This document shows, piece by piece, positions 1 through 8,815 of a DNA stretch of 64,000 nucleotides. Position numbers and translations under genes: made by a program. The notes beneath the pieces were generated by a model. It was not told where the DNA came from. It made no database searches and saw nothing but the letters and a program-made list of their open reading frames with translations. Source of the stretch: Kitasatospora sp. MAA4 (GTDB lineage: Bacteria; Actinomycetota; Actinomycetes; Streptomycetales; Streptomycetaceae); contig NZ_JARZAI010000012.1 of assembly GCF_029893355.1 (NCBI RefSeq), positions 1 to 64,000 on the forward strand, given 5' to 3'. Numbering within the stretch: position 1 is the stretch's first letter; each line of letters begins with the position of its first letter.

Positions 1-122
1 CGCTCCCTCAATCCTGCGAGACCACCACGCTCAACGCCCACGGTCCCCGCAACTCCCATCGATCACGGGTGTTGCGAGGACCGTTAGAACCCAAGCCCGG
101 GCAGGGCCTCTTCGCGTTCCGG

Positions 123-1496
123 TCAGCCCAGTTCGAGGCTGCGCAGCACCAGTCCGGTGGCCGGCTTGGGTCCGAACGAGGTGGACTTGCGGGGCATCGT
201 GACCCCCTGCTCGGCGAGCCGGCGGACCACGCCCTCGTCGACCGGGTGGAGCAGCACGGCAGTCCCTCCGGTGCGCGCGGCCTCCCGCTCGGCGGCCGCG
301 GCGGCGTGCAGGTAGCCGATGTCGTCGGGCCCGTCCGGCACTCGCCAGACGTGCTCCAGCAGCGTGGAGTGCAGCACCGTGGCGTCCAGACGCCGCCACT
401 CCTCGGGCCGGTCCTTGGGCACGGTGGCGTCGAGCAGCGCGTCGTCGGGGCCGGTCAGCAGGTGGTAGACGGAGTCGCCGGCGGTGAGCAGGAAGGCGTT
501 GCCGCCGGCCGCCTTGGCCTCGGTCAGCGCGGCCAGCGCCTGCTCCAGCGGGCCGCGCAGCTCGCGCAGCGTCCAGCCGCCCTCGTCCAGGGCGGCCAGT
601 GCCTGCTCCAACGGGAGCCGGTAGAGCACCCGGTGGATGGCCCGCACCCGCAGCGGGTAGCGGGCGGTGTCCACCAGCAGCACCATGCCCCGGTCCCAGG
701 GACTGAACGGCAGGTGCCGGTGCTCGCGCTGGAGCCGCAGGTACATCTCCCATCGGTGGTGGCCGTCGGCGATCAGCGCGCGGCAGGTGGCCAGGTCGCG
801 GGTCACCTCCGCCAGCTCGGCCGGGTCGGTGACGGCCCACAGGCGGTGGTGGGTGCCGTCGCTGGTGGTCGTGGTGAGCAGCGGCTCGCCCTGCACTGTC
901 CGCTCGATCACCCCGGCCGCGCCGCCGCCACCGCGGTAGGTGAGCAGCAGCGGTTCCAGGTTGGCCCGGGTGGTGCGCATCAGTCCGACCCGGTCGGCGA
1001 CCGGGCGCGGCATGACGTCCTCGTGCGGCAGCACCACGCCGCCCTCGCGTCCGCTGACCGCGAGCGCGCCGATCAGGCCGCGCTGCAGCAGCTCACCGGT
1101 GGGGCCGTCGTCGCGGGCGCGCTGCTCGTAGACGTACAGCGCCGGCTGCGGGTCGGGTGCCAGGACGCCCTCGCGCAGCCACTTCTTCAGCAGGCGCGCG
1201 GCGTGCCGGTAGCGGGTGTCGCGGTCGGGACGCTCGCCGGTGTCCTCGGGTTCGGGACGCGGGAGGATCAGCCGGACCACGTTGTGCGGGTCGGCGGTCT
1301 CCAGTCCGAGCCTCCGATGGGGGTCCACCACGTCGTACGGCGGCGACGTGACGGCAGCCAGCGTGCCGACGCGCTCGGGGACGTACCGCAGGCCGCGGAA
1401 GGGTGACAGGGACAGCCCTGCGGCGGCGACGCGCCCGGGATCGCCGGGGCCGCCGGGCGAAGTCTTGGCTCCGCTTTCTGCACTGGGTGCACTCAT
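123..1496 (-). CDS. DUF1015 family protein
   Basis: The 457-residue protein matches the DUF1015 family, common in actinobacteria and of unknown biochemical role. The family-like opening FRGLRYVPERVG followed by SPPYDVV lies near the N terminus, and a HxHRWE-like motif (ADGHHRWEMY) lies mid-protein. I chose ATG 1496 because the conserved region begins about 30 residues later; ATG 1505 is a nearby alternative, and the open frame upstream to 1607 is only compositional extension. The gene points away from the TPR/HAD pair, with about 110 bp of divergent promoter space between them. Family assignment is firm; function is unknown. Confidence 0.85.
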   Translation of the reverse strand: MSAPSAESGAKTSPGGPGDPGRVAAAGLSLSPFRGLRYVPERVGTLAAVTSPPYDVVDPHRRLGLETADPHNVVRLILPRPEPEDTGERPDRDTRYRHAARLLKKWLREGVLAPDPQPALYVYEQRARDDGPTGELLQRGLIGALAVSGREGGVVLPHEDVMPRPVADRVGLMRTTRANLEPLLLTYRGGGGAAGVIERTVQGEPLLTTTTSDGTHHRLWAVTDPAELAEVTRDLATCRALIADGHHRWEMYLRLQREHRHLPFSPWDRGMVLLVDTARYPLRVRAIHRVLYRLPLEQALAALDEGGWTLRELRGPLEQALAALTEAKAAGGNAFLLTAGDSVYHLLTGPDDALLDATVPKDRPEEWRRLDATVLHSTLLEHVWRVPDGPDDIGYLHAAAAAEREAARTGGTAVLLHPVDEGVVRRLAEQGVTMPRKSTSFGPKPATGLVLRSLELG

Positions 1497-1605
1497 TCTG
1501 GGCATGGTAATCGGGAAGTGGTTGTTCCGAGATCTTGTTGCAGGATGCCGCAGTCGGAGGGGTGTCGGCAGGGACGGCGAAGTCCGAGTGGGAGCGAGGC
1601 GAGGC

Positions 1606-2196
1606 ATGAGCGAGGGACAGGGGCAGGGGCAGGGGCAGGGGCAGGCGGCCGGTGGCGCGGGTGAGCGCCAGCCGGTAGCGGGAGGCGGCGCGGGCGAGCC
1701 GCAGGGAGACGTCTACGAGTGGTTCCGGCGCGGGCAGCAGCTGCTGGCCGCCGGGCATCCGGCCGCCGCGGAGCAGCTGCTGGCGCGGGCGGTGGCGGCC
1801 GAGCCGGAGTCCAAGAGCATCCGGGAGGCGCTGGCCCGGGCGCAGTACGACGCGGGCTCCTACGCGGGGGCGGTGGAGAACTTCCGGGCGGTGGCGCAGG
1901 CCGATCCGTCCGACGACTACGCTCAGTTCGGCTGGGGGATCGCGGCGGCGCGACTGGGCGACTTCGAGACCTCGGTCAAGCATCTGGCGCTCGCGGTGGC
2001 CATGCGGCCGGAGGCCGACCACTACCGCGCGGCGCTGCGGCAGACCAGGGCGACGCTGGCGGCCCGGGCCGGTGCGTACGGTCCGCTGCAGCCGGGCGCG
2101 CCGGGCTACGTTCCGGCGCAGGCCGAGTCCGCCGAGGACGCCGGGCCGCTGCCCGGCGCCACCGACGAGTCGATTGACGAGGAAGATCAGGCATGA
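1606..2196 (+). CDS. Tetratricopeptide repeat protein
   Basis: This 196-residue protein opens with a Gly-Gln repeat (about residues 4-13) encoded by tandem hexamers. Two to three TPR units follow, roughly residues 35-140, with typical A/G/Y/F spacing (for example YDAGSYAGAVENFRAV). The C-terminal 50 residues are acidic and low in complexity. TPR proteins are protein-interaction scaffolds, so no enzymatic role is suggested. The stop overlaps the start of the following HAD gene (ATGA), implying translational coupling. ATG 1606 has a purine-rich stretch upstream; the open frame extends further 5' but without TPR similarity. Confidence 0.82.
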   Translation: MSEGQGQGQGQGQAAGGAGERQPVAGGGAGEPQGDVYEWFRRGQQLLAAGHPAAAEQLLARAVAAEPESKSIREALARAQYDAGSYAGAVENFRAVAQADPSDDYAQFGWGIAAARLGDFETSVKHLALAVAMRPEADHYRAALRQTRATLAARAGAYGPLQPGAPGYVPAQAESAEDAGPLPGATDESIDEEDQA

Positions 2197-3215
2197 CGGA
2201 CACGCAGGTCCCCGCACACAGTGACCGCCCGCTGGTGGAGGCGTACGACACGGCACTGCTCGATCTGGACGGCGTCGTCTACGCCGGCGCGGACGCGATC
2301 GAGCACGCCGTCGACTCGCTGGCGACGGCCCGCGCGGAGGGCATGCGGCTCGCGTACGTGACCAACAACGCCTCCCGTCCGCCCCGGGTGGTCGCCGAGC
2401 ACCTCACCGAGCTGGGGGTCCCGGCCGAGCCCGGCGACGTGATCAACTCGGCGCAGGCGGCCGCCCGGCTGGTCGCCGAGAAGGTGCCGGCCGGCGCGAA
2501 GGTGCTGGTCATCGGCGGCGCCGGGCTGGTCGAGGCGCTGGCCGAGCACGGCCTGGTGGCGGTCGGCTCGCTGACGGAGGGGCCGGCGGCCGTGGTCCAG
2601 GGCTTCGACCCGTCGGTGGGCTGGGCGCAGCTGGCGGAGGCCGCCTACGCGGTGGCCTCCGGGCTGCCCTGGGTGGCGTCCAACACCGACCTGTCCATCC
2701 CTACCGCGCGCGGCATCGCCCCCGGCAACGGCACGCTGGTGGCCGCCGTCCGGGCCGCGACCGGCGCCGAGCCGGAGGTGGCCGGGAAGCCGCTGCCGCC
2801 GATGCACCGCGAGACGGTGCTGCGCACCGGCGCCAAGCGGCCGCTGGTGGTCGGCGACCGTCTGGACACCGACATCGAGGGCGCCTACAACGGCGGCGTG
2901 GACAGCCTGCTGGTCTTCACCGGGGTCTGCACGCCCGCCGACCTGCTGGCCGCCCCGGTCAAGCACCGGCCCAGCTACCTGGCCGCCGACCTGCGCGGGC
3001 TGCTGGAGGCGCACCCGGCGGTCGAGCAGCTGCCCGGCGGAGCGTTCCGCTGCCGCGGGCGGCAGGCCGAGGTCGTGGACGGCGAGCTGCGACTGACCGG
3101 TGCGGGCGACCGCTACGACGGCCTGCGGGCGCTGTGCGCGGCGGCGTGGGCCGCACTCGACCGGGACGGTCGGGCGGCGGACGGGCGCAAGGCGCTGGCG
3201 GAGCTGGACTTCTAG
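2193..3215 (+). CDS. HAD-superfamily phosphatase, NagD/4-nitrophenylphosphatase type
   Basis: A 340-residue cytosolic HAD hydrolase of the NagD-like (IIA) subfamily. Motif I is LLDLDGVVY with the nucleophile Asp at about residue 24 and the acid/base Asp at 26. Motif II is VTNNASRPP near residue 55, and motif IV is VVGDRLDTDIEGA near 220. The family dephosphorylates small phosphometabolites such as phosphoglycolate or sugar phosphates; the substrate cannot be read from sequence. It is translationally coupled to the TPR gene through a 4-bp overlap. Confidence 0.9.
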   Translation: MTDTQVPAHSDRPLVEAYDTALLDLDGVVYAGADAIEHAVDSLATARAEGMRLAYVTNNASRPPRVVAEHLTELGVPAEPGDVINSAQAAARLVAEKVPAGAKVLVIGGAGLVEALAEHGLVAVGSLTEGPAAVVQGFDPSVGWAQLAEAAYAVASGLPWVASNTDLSIPTARGIAPGNGTLVAAVRAATGAEPEVAGKPLPPMHRETVLRTGAKRPLVVGDRLDTDIEGAYNGGVDSLLVFTGVCTPADLLAAPVKHRPSYLAADLRGLLEAHPAVEQLPGGAFRCRGRQAEVVDGELRLTGAGDRYDGLRALCAAAWAALDRDGRAADGRKALAELDF

Positions 3216-3227
3216 CGACGCCTCGCG

Positions 3228-3575
3228 TCAGAGCAGGGTGCGCAGTCGGAGCAGATCGCGGAAGCCCGCCTCCAGCCTGACCCGTCCGGTCGCCCAGGCG
3301 GAGGCGAAGTTCAGTCGTCCGCCGACCAGGGCCACCAGGTCGTCGCTGCTCATCGCGAGCCGGATCTCGGCCCGTTCGGTCGGAGCGCCGGGCGCCTCGG
3401 CGAGACCCTGGATCCGGCCGCCGCTCAGGGTGCCGGTGAAGGTCAGGTCGAGGTCGGTGATCCGGCAGCTGAGCGTGCGGTCCAGGGCGGCGGCCTGGGC
3501 GACGTTGCCGTTGGCACGGGCGAGGTTGCGGCTGAGCTGTTCCAGCGCTGTGCGGCACTCGTCGGTGTCGGCCAT
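3228..3575 (-). CDS. SCP2-like sterol-binding domain protein
   Basis: A 115-residue single-domain protein. The alternating pattern RITDLDLTFTGTLSGG followed by RLAMSSDDLVALVGGR and a C-terminal WATGRVRLEAG segment matches SCP2-type lipid-binding domains. No catalytic residues are expected; a hydrophobic ligand-binding role is inferred from the family. ATG 3575 has an AGGGAG ribosome site 8 bases upstream. It is convergent with the HAD gene, 12 bp apart, and divergent from the next gene. Confidence 0.78.
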   Translation of the reverse strand: MADTDECRTALEQLSRNLARANGNVAQAAALDRTLSCRITDLDLTFTGTLSGGRIQGLAEAPGAPTERAEIRLAMSSDDLVALVGGRLNFASAWATGRVRLEAGFRDLLRLRTLL

Positions 3576-3722
3576 CGTCCCGGTACTCCCTGTTCCTGCG
3601 GTCTGCTGCCGCCACGCTACCGTCTGCCGGGCCGCCCACGGGGTGGCCGTTGGTGCAGCGCGGGGGTCGGGAGAGGGGGTAGCGTCGTCCGCAGGCACCG
3701 ACGGCACGGAGGAGGCACCTCG

Positions 3723-4469
3723 ATGCGGGACACGCTGCGGGAGTACGTGGAGGTCGCGGCCGGGCTGGCGGAGGAGGCCGGAAAGCGCGTGGTGGGGACC
3801 GCGGCCGGGTTGCTGGAGCGGGCCGGCATCGACCTGGAGGCCGCCGAGCGGACGGTCACGGAGCAGCTGCCGCCGTCCGTGAAGTCGCTCCAGACGCTGG
3901 TCGAGGAGCTGGCGACGGCCGGGCGGACCGGTCTCGACCTGGCGGTGGGCCTGGCCCGTGCCGAGGCGGGGAAGGCCTTCGAGCGGGCGGGGCGGCTCGG
4001 CGACCAGGTGGTGAAGGTCGGCGTGGTGCTGTCCTACCTGGAGGAGAAGCTGCGCGACCTCGCGGGCGAGGAGGCGCCGCAGCCGGCGCCGAGCGCCCGG
4101 CGCGAGCCGCCCGCGGCGCGGGCCGAGGGCCTGTTCGGCGAGGACTGGCGGCCGGAGGAGGAGTCGGCCGAGGACCGCGAGCCCGAGCCGGAGCGCGAGG
4201 CCGCCCGGGAGGCTACAGCGGCTCGGCGGGCTGCGCCGGTGCGGCAGTCGGCGCCGGCGGCGGCGGCGAAGCGGGCGAGTGCGAAGAAGGCGGTGCCCAA
4301 GGCGCCGGCGAAGAAGGCCGCCCCGGCGGAGGCCGAGCCCGCCGCGGCGAAGAAGCCGGCCGCGGCCAAGAAGCCCGCGGCGGCCAGGACCACCGCGAAG
4401 AACACCACCGCGAAGAAGGCCGCCCCCGCCAGGAAGGCCCCGGCTCCCCGCAAGGAGAAGGATGTCTGA
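3723..4469 (+). CDS. Coiled-coil protein with histone H1-like Lys/Ala/Pro tail
   Basis: The 248-residue protein has an amphipathic helical N-terminal half (about 1-125, with repeated Leu/Val/Ala heptad spacing) and an acidic linker. It ends in a tail of about 90 residues made of AKKA/AKKPAA-type repeats, as in bacterial H1-like proteins. Such tails bind DNA or other polyanions, so a nucleoid or envelope polymer-binding role is possible but not shown. The RBS GGAGG lies about 8 bases before ATG 3723. The last 8 bp overlap the next small gene. No family name is claimed. Confidence 0.75.
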   Translation: MRDTLREYVEVAAGLAEEAGKRVVGTAAGLLERAGIDLEAAERTVTEQLPPSVKSLQTLVEELATAGRTGLDLAVGLARAEAGKAFERAGRLGDQVVKVGVVLSYLEEKLRDLAGEEAPQPAPSARREPPAARAEGLFGEDWRPEEESAEDREPEPEREAAREATAARRAAPVRQSAPAAAAKRASAKKAVPKAPAKKAAPAEAEPAAAKKPAAAKKPAAARTTAKNTTAKKAAPARKAPAPRKEKDV

Positions 4470-4668
4470 CCTCCCGCCCGGGCTCGAACCCGAGCCGCTC
4501 GGCGTGCCGGTGCGCGCCACCGGCCACCCGCCCGTCGACGCGGCCCTTGCGCGGCTGGCCGCCGTGGACGGGGTGCCGACCACCGAGCACGCCGCCGTGT
4601 ACGAAGATGTCCATCGGAGCCTGACGGACGCGCTCAGCGCGCTCGACCGGCCCGAGGACGAGCCGTAG
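4462..4668 (+). CDS. Small conserved-type hypothetical protein upstream of tlyA
   Basis: A 68-residue acidic protein starts inside the 3' end of the preceding gene (8-bp overlap), with AAGGAGAAGG as its ribosome site. It contains a short predicted helix pair (DAALARLAAVDG and VHRSLTDALSAL) and no cysteines or membrane segment. Its place between the tail protein and tlyA in one transcription unit is the only functional hint. I do not recognise a named domain. Confidence 0.72.
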   Translation: MSDLPPGLEPEPLGVPVRATGHPPVDAALARLAAVDGVPTTEHAAVYEDVHRSLTDALSALDRPEDEP

Positions 4669-4717
4669 CCCGCAGGAGCGCGGCAGAGCACAGCACGACA
4701 TAGGAGCTGAACCCCCC

Positions 4718-5530
4718 GTGGCAGTGGCACGACGCCGACTCGACGCAGAGCTGGTCCGCCGCAATCTGGCGCGCTCCCGCGAGCACGCCAGCGAGCTGAT
4801 CGCAGCCGGTCGGGTGAGCGTCGGCGGCGCCACCGCGACCAAGCCCGCCACCCAGGTGGAGACCTCCGCCGCCGTCGTCGTCGCCAAGGACGAGAACGAC
4901 CCCGACTACGTCTCGCGCGGCGGCCACAAGCTGGCCGGTGCGTTCGCGGCTTTCGCGCCGCAGGGGCTGCGGGTCGAGGGCCGCCGGGCGCTCGACGCGG
5001 GCGCCTCCACCGGCGGTTTCACCGACGTGCTGCTGCGCTCCGGGGCCGCGCACGTGCTGGCGGTGGACGTCGGCTACGGCCAGCTCGCCTGGTCGCTTCA
5101 GAGCGACGAGCGGGTCACCGTGATGGACCGCACCAATGTGCGCGAACTCACCCTGGAGCAGATCGGCGGACAGCCGGTCGACCTGGTGGTCGGCGACCTC
5201 TCCTTCATCTCGCTCGGCCTGGTGCTGCCGGCGCTGGCGGGCTGCGCGGGCCCGGATGCCGACCTGGTCCTGATGGTCAAGCCGCAGTTCGAGATCGGCA
5301 AGGAGCGCCTGGGCAGCGGCGGGGTGGTCCGCAGTCCGCAGCTGCGGGCCGAGATGGTCTGTCAGGTGGCGGCCCGGGCCTGGGAGTTGGGACTGGGAGT
5401 TCGTGCCGTAACGGCCAGCCCGCTGCCGGGTCCTTCGGGTAATGTCGAGTACTTCCTGTGGCTTCGGCGCGATGCTCCACAGCTCGATCCGGCCGAGGCG
5501 GACCGGGCCGTCGCCGAAGGCCCCAGCTAG
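4718..5530 (+). CDS. tlyA: TlyA family rRNA (cytidine-2'-O)-methyltransferase
   Basis: TlyA methylates ribose 2'-OH groups on 16S and 23S rRNA, a modification linked in other actinobacteria to capreomycin sensitivity. An N-terminal S4 RNA-binding domain (about 1-60) is followed by a FtsJ-like methyltransferase domain. The SAM-binding glycine motif is LDAGASTGGFTD. Catalytic Lys/Asp/Lys candidates lie in SRGGHKL, GDLSFISL and LMVKPQFE. The start is GTG 4718, with TAGGAG upstream. The 270-residue length is normal for the family. NAD kinase follows 89 bp downstream. Confidence 0.93.
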   Translation: MAVARRRLDAELVRRNLARSREHASELIAAGRVSVGGATATKPATQVETSAAVVVAKDENDPDYVSRGGHKLAGAFAAFAPQGLRVEGRRALDAGASTGGFTDVLLRSGAAHVLAVDVGYGQLAWSLQSDERVTVMDRTNVRELTLEQIGGQPVDLVVGDLSFISLGLVLPALAGCAGPDADLVLMVKPQFEIGKERLGSGGVVRSPQLRAEMVCQVAARAWELGLGVRAVTASPLPGPSGNVEYFLWLRRDAPQLDPAEADRAVAEGPS

Positions 5531-5619
5531 GCTGCCTGCCGGTGCGTCGAACACCGGCCACGCCGAGCGGTGGCCGCCACCGGGCCAAGGGCGACCCGGC
5601 AGACGTGAGGGAGAGGGCA

Positions 5620-6522
5620 TTGAGCGAGGGACGTACGGTCTTCCTGATCGCGCACACCGGTCGGGAGGCCGCGCTGCGCAGCGTCGAGCAGCTGGTCCAG
5701 GGCCTGCTGAAGGCCGGGATCAGGATCAGACTGCTGGCCGCCGAGGCCGTGGACCTCGACCTGCCCGAGGGCGTCGAGACCGTCCAGGCCGGGCACGGCG
5801 CGGCGGACGGCTGCGAGCTGATCCTGGTGGCGGGCGGCGACGGCACGCTGCTGCGCGGCGCCGAGCTGTCCCGGGACACCGGCCTGCCGATGCTGGGCAT
5901 CAACCTGGGCCGGGTCGGCTTCCTGGCCGAGGCCGAGCGGGACGACCTCGCCGTCGTGGTGGAGCGCGTGGTGGACGGCGCGTACGAGGTCGAGGAGCGG
6001 ATGACCCTCGACGTCCTGGTGCGCACCAACGGCGACGTGGTGCACGAGGACTGGGCGCTCAACGAGGCGTCGGTGGAGAAGGCCGCCCGCGAGCGGATGC
6101 TGGAGGTGGTGACCGAGGTGGACGGCCGGCCGGTCTCCAACTTCGGCTGCGACGGCGTGGTGCTCTCCACGCCCACCGGCTCGACGGCGTACGCGTTCTC
6201 CGGTGGCGGGCCGGTGGTCTGGCCGGAGGTGGAGGCGCTGCTGATGGTGCCGATCAGCGCGCACGCGCTCTTCGCCCGCCCACTGGTGACCTCGCCGAAC
6301 TCGGTGCTGGCCGTCGAGGTGCAGCCCAAGACCCCGCACGGGGTGCTCTGGTGCGACGGGCGGCGCTCGTTCGAACTGCCGGCCGGCGCCCGGGTGGAGG
6401 TCCGCCGGGGGAAGATCCCGGTGCGTCTGGCGCGCCTGCACCGGGCGCCGTTCACCGACCGGTTGGTGGCCAAGTTCGCGCTCCCGGTGACGGGGTGGCG
6501 CGGGCGCGCGGGCAACTGCTAG
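5620..6522 (+). CDS. nadK: NAD kinase
   Basis: ATP-dependent phosphorylation of NAD to NADP in the cytosol. The signature GGDGTLLRGAE lies near residue 70, a NxGxxGFL motif (INLGRVGFLAE) follows, and the diagnostic STPTGSTAYAFSGGGP lies near residue 190. TTG 5620 is chosen because GGGAGAG lies just upstream and the conserved TVFLIAHTGR segment begins about 5 residues later; in-frame GTG 5605 is an alternative. The product is 300 residues. It probably belongs to the tlyA transcription unit. It is convergent with the MocR gene, with only 4 bp between stop codons. Confidence 0.93.
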   Translation: MSEGRTVFLIAHTGREAALRSVEQLVQGLLKAGIRIRLLAAEAVDLDLPEGVETVQAGHGAADGCELILVAGGDGTLLRGAELSRDTGLPMLGINLGRVGFLAEAERDDLAVVVERVVDGAYEVEERMTLDVLVRTNGDVVHEDWALNEASVEKAARERMLEVVTEVDGRPVSNFGCDGVVLSTPTGSTAYAFSGGGPVVWPEVEALLMVPISAHALFARPLVTSPNSVLAVEVQPKTPHGVLWCDGRRSFELPAGARVEVRRGKIPVRLARLHRAPFTDRLVAKFALPVTGWRGRAGNC

Positions 6523-6526
6523 CTCG

Positions 6527-8023
6527 TTAGATCGCCAGCGGCTGGGCCCCGGTGCCGGCCGACCAGCGCCCGCTGCGGGCGACGGCGGCGGCCGTGGCCA
6601 GCCGCTCCACCGCCTCGGCGGCGCTCGCGGCCGGCACGGTCAGCGGGATCCGGACGAACGCCTCGAAGGCGCCGTCCACCCCGAACCGCGATCCGGCCGC
6701 GATCCGCACCCCCGCGCGGTCGCCGGCCTCGGCCAGCGCGGTGCCGGACAGGCCGTCGGTCTCCAGCCAGAGCGTCAGCCCGCCGACCGGGTCGGCGAAC
6801 CGCCAGCGCGGCAACCGCTCGCGCAGCGCCGCCGACAGGGCGGCCGCGCTCGCCCGCAGCCGGGCCAGCTGGACGGCCCGTACCTCGTCGAGCCGTTCGC
6901 CGACCAGCGAGGCGACGATCAGCTGGTCGATCACCGGGGTGCCGACGTCGCTGAAGACCCGCTCGGCGGCGAGCCGGCGCACCAGGGCCGGCGCCGCCCG
7001 GATCCAGCCGACCCGCAGCCCGCCCCAGAACAGCTTGCTCGCCGACCCGACCGTCACCACCTGGGCGGCCCGGTCCAGGCCCGCCATCGGCCGGGGGAGC
7101 TCGGCGGTGCCCCAGCCGAGCTCCGCCATCGTCTCGTCCACCAGCACCACCGTGCCGGCCGTCCGGGCGCTCGCCAGCAGCTCGCGGCGCTGGTCCTCGG
7201 CGATCAGCGCGCCGGTCGGGTTGTGGAAGTCGGGGATGACGTACGCCAGGCGCGGCGCGGCCTCCTGGAGCACCCGGCGCCACTGCGGCAGGTCCCAGCA
7301 GGGCAGCCGCTCGGGGCCGCCGGGCCGGGCGTGCGGCACCGGGACCAGCCGGGCGCCGGCGAGTTGCAGCGAGCGCAGGGTGTGCCCGTAGCTGGGCGCC
7401 TCGACCGCGACCCGGTCGCCTCGCCCCACCAGCGCCCGTTGCAGCAGGTGCAGGGCCCCCATCGCGCCGGTGGTGACCAGGATCTGGTCCGGGGTGGTGG
7501 GCAGCCCGCGCTCGCTGTAGCGGCGGGCCAGGGCCTCGCGCAGCACCGGCACGCCGGTCGGGTAGTGGCCGTGCCCGGTGGCGTACGCGGGCAGCTGCTC
7601 GACGGCCCGGGCGGCGGCCTCGCCGAGGTACGGCTGGAGGGCCGGCAGCGAGGCGACCCCCAGGTCGAGGAGTCGGCCCTGCTCGTCCGGCGGGACGGGC
7701 TGCAGCGCGTCGCCGGGCGGGCTGCTGCCCTCGGGCAGCGCCGTCCAGCTGCCCGAGCCGCGTCGGCTGTGCAGGTAGCCCTGCGAGCGCAGGGTGTCGT
7801 AGGCGGCGGCGACGGTGGTGCGGCTGAGCGAGAGGGTGCCGGCCAGTTCGCGCTCGGCGGGCAGCCGGCTGCCGACCGGGAGGCGGCCGTCGGCGACCAG
7901 CACCCGGATCTGTCCGGCCAGCTCGCGGTAGGCCGGGCGGTGGCCGTTGGGCTCGGGCAGCCGCGCGGTGCGCAGCAGCCGGGCGAGGGCGGGCGGGGCG
8001 ACGGTGCTGTGCCAGTCGGCCAT
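6527..8023 (-). CDS. MocR-type GntR/aminotransferase transcriptional regulator
   Basis: A two-domain regulator. Residues about 25-95 form a GntR winged helix (LPAERELAGTLSLSRTTVAAAYD), and the remainder is a class I aminotransferase fold. The PLP lysine is expected in VTVGSASKLFWGG. Family members use PLP or aminotransferase ligands as effectors to control a neighbouring gene. ATG 8023 has AGGTGGA upstream; ATG 8098 is an in-frame alternative with no clear RBS. The divergent yczE-type gene is the likely target, as in the recognised MocR-YczE pairing. Confidence 0.9.
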   Translation of the reverse strand: MADWHSTVAPPALARLLRTARLPEPNGHRPAYRELAGQIRVLVADGRLPVGSRLPAERELAGTLSLSRTTVAAAYDTLRSQGYLHSRRGSGSWTALPEGSSPPGDALQPVPPDEQGRLLDLGVASLPALQPYLGEAAARAVEQLPAYATGHGHYPTGVPVLREALARRYSERGLPTTPDQILVTTGAMGALHLLQRALVGRGDRVAVEAPSYGHTLRSLQLAGARLVPVPHARPGGPERLPCWDLPQWRRVLQEAAPRLAYVIPDFHNPTGALIAEDQRRELLASARTAGTVVLVDETMAELGWGTAELPRPMAGLDRAAQVVTVGSASKLFWGGLRVGWIRAAPALVRRLAAERVFSDVGTPVIDQLIVASLVGERLDEVRAVQLARLRASAAALSAALRERLPRWRFADPVGGLTLWLETDGLSGTALAEAGDRAGVRIAAGSRFGVDGAFEAFVRIPLTVPAASAAEAVERLATAAAVARSGRWSAGTGAQPLAI

Positions 8024-8031
8024 GGCGATCA

Positions 8032-8053
8032 GTCCACCTGACGTCGATTGGAC
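8032..8053. promoter_or_regulatory. Candidate MocR operator in the MocR/YczE divergent region
   Basis: The inverted repeat GTCCA (8032-8036) and TGGAC (8049-8053), separated by 12 bp, sits in the 105-bp divergent region. It lies just upstream of the MocR start and about 75 bp before the YczE start. Its position suits an autoregulatory operator, but this is inference from the symmetry and context. Confidence 0.4.
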
Positions 8054-8128
8054 CTGGAAGTGGCTCTTCCGGACTGCCCATGATGGCAGAGCGGCCACCC
8101 CTGGTCCCCCCGTTCAAGGAGCCCCTCC

Positions 8129-8761
8129 ATGGCGACGCTCGCCCCTGCCCTCACCCGTCCCGGACGAGCGCTCGGCCGCCGCGTGCCGCAGCTGCTGGCG
8201 GGCCTGGCGCTCTACGGCGTCGGGCTGGGCCTGATGGTGCGGGCCGCGCTCGGCCTCAGCCCGTGGGGCGTGCTGCACCAGGGCCTGGCGCGGCACCTGG
8301 GGCTGAGCATCGGCGCCTGGACGACCCTCACCGGCGCCGCCGTCCTGCTGCTCTGGCTGCCGCTGCGCGAGCGGCCGGGCGTCGGCACGGTGGCCAACGT
8401 GCTGGTCCTGGGCCTGGCCACGGACCTCACCCTCGACCTGGTCCCGGTCCAGCACGCACTGGCGGTCCGGATCCTGCTGCTGCCGGCCAGCATCCTGGTC
8501 AACGGCCTGGCCACCGGTCTGTACATCGGCGCCCGGCTCGGCCCGGGACCGCGCGACGGACTGATGACGGGTCTGCACCGGCGGACCGGCTGGTCGGTGC
8601 GGGTGATCCGGACCGGTCTCGAACTCGCCGCGCTGGCCGGCGGCATCGCGCTCGGCGGCGGCGCGGGGGTGGGCACGGTGCTCTACGCCGTCGCGATCGG
8701 ACCGCTCGCACAGATCTCGCTGCGCTGGTGCACGGTTGTCCTGCCGGAGGCCCGGAACTGA
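8129..8761 (+). CDS. YczE family integral membrane protein
   Basis: A 210-residue protein with about five hydrophobic segments. It matches the YczE/YyaS/YitT-like layout: an opening helix LLAGLALYGVGLGLMVRAAL, the motif GLSPWGVLHQGL, and a late GPRDGLMTGL. The family is predicted to be a small-molecule transporter or membrane accessory of unknown substrate. AAGGAG lies about 8 bases before ATG 8129. It is transcribed divergently from the MocR regulator, which probably controls it. Confidence 0.85.
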   Translation: MATLAPALTRPGRALGRRVPQLLAGLALYGVGLGLMVRAALGLSPWGVLHQGLARHLGLSIGAWTTLTGAAVLLLWLPLRERPGVGTVANVLVLGLATDLTLDLVPVQHALAVRILLLPASILVNGLATGLYIGARLGPGPRDGLMTGLHRRTGWSVRVIRTGLELAALAGGIALGGGAGVGTVLYAVAIGPLAQISLRWCTVVLPEARN

Positions 8762-8815
8762 TGAACTTGGCCCCGCCGGGCAGCCACTCGTCGCGCGGTG
8801 GGGGTGGGGTCTCGT

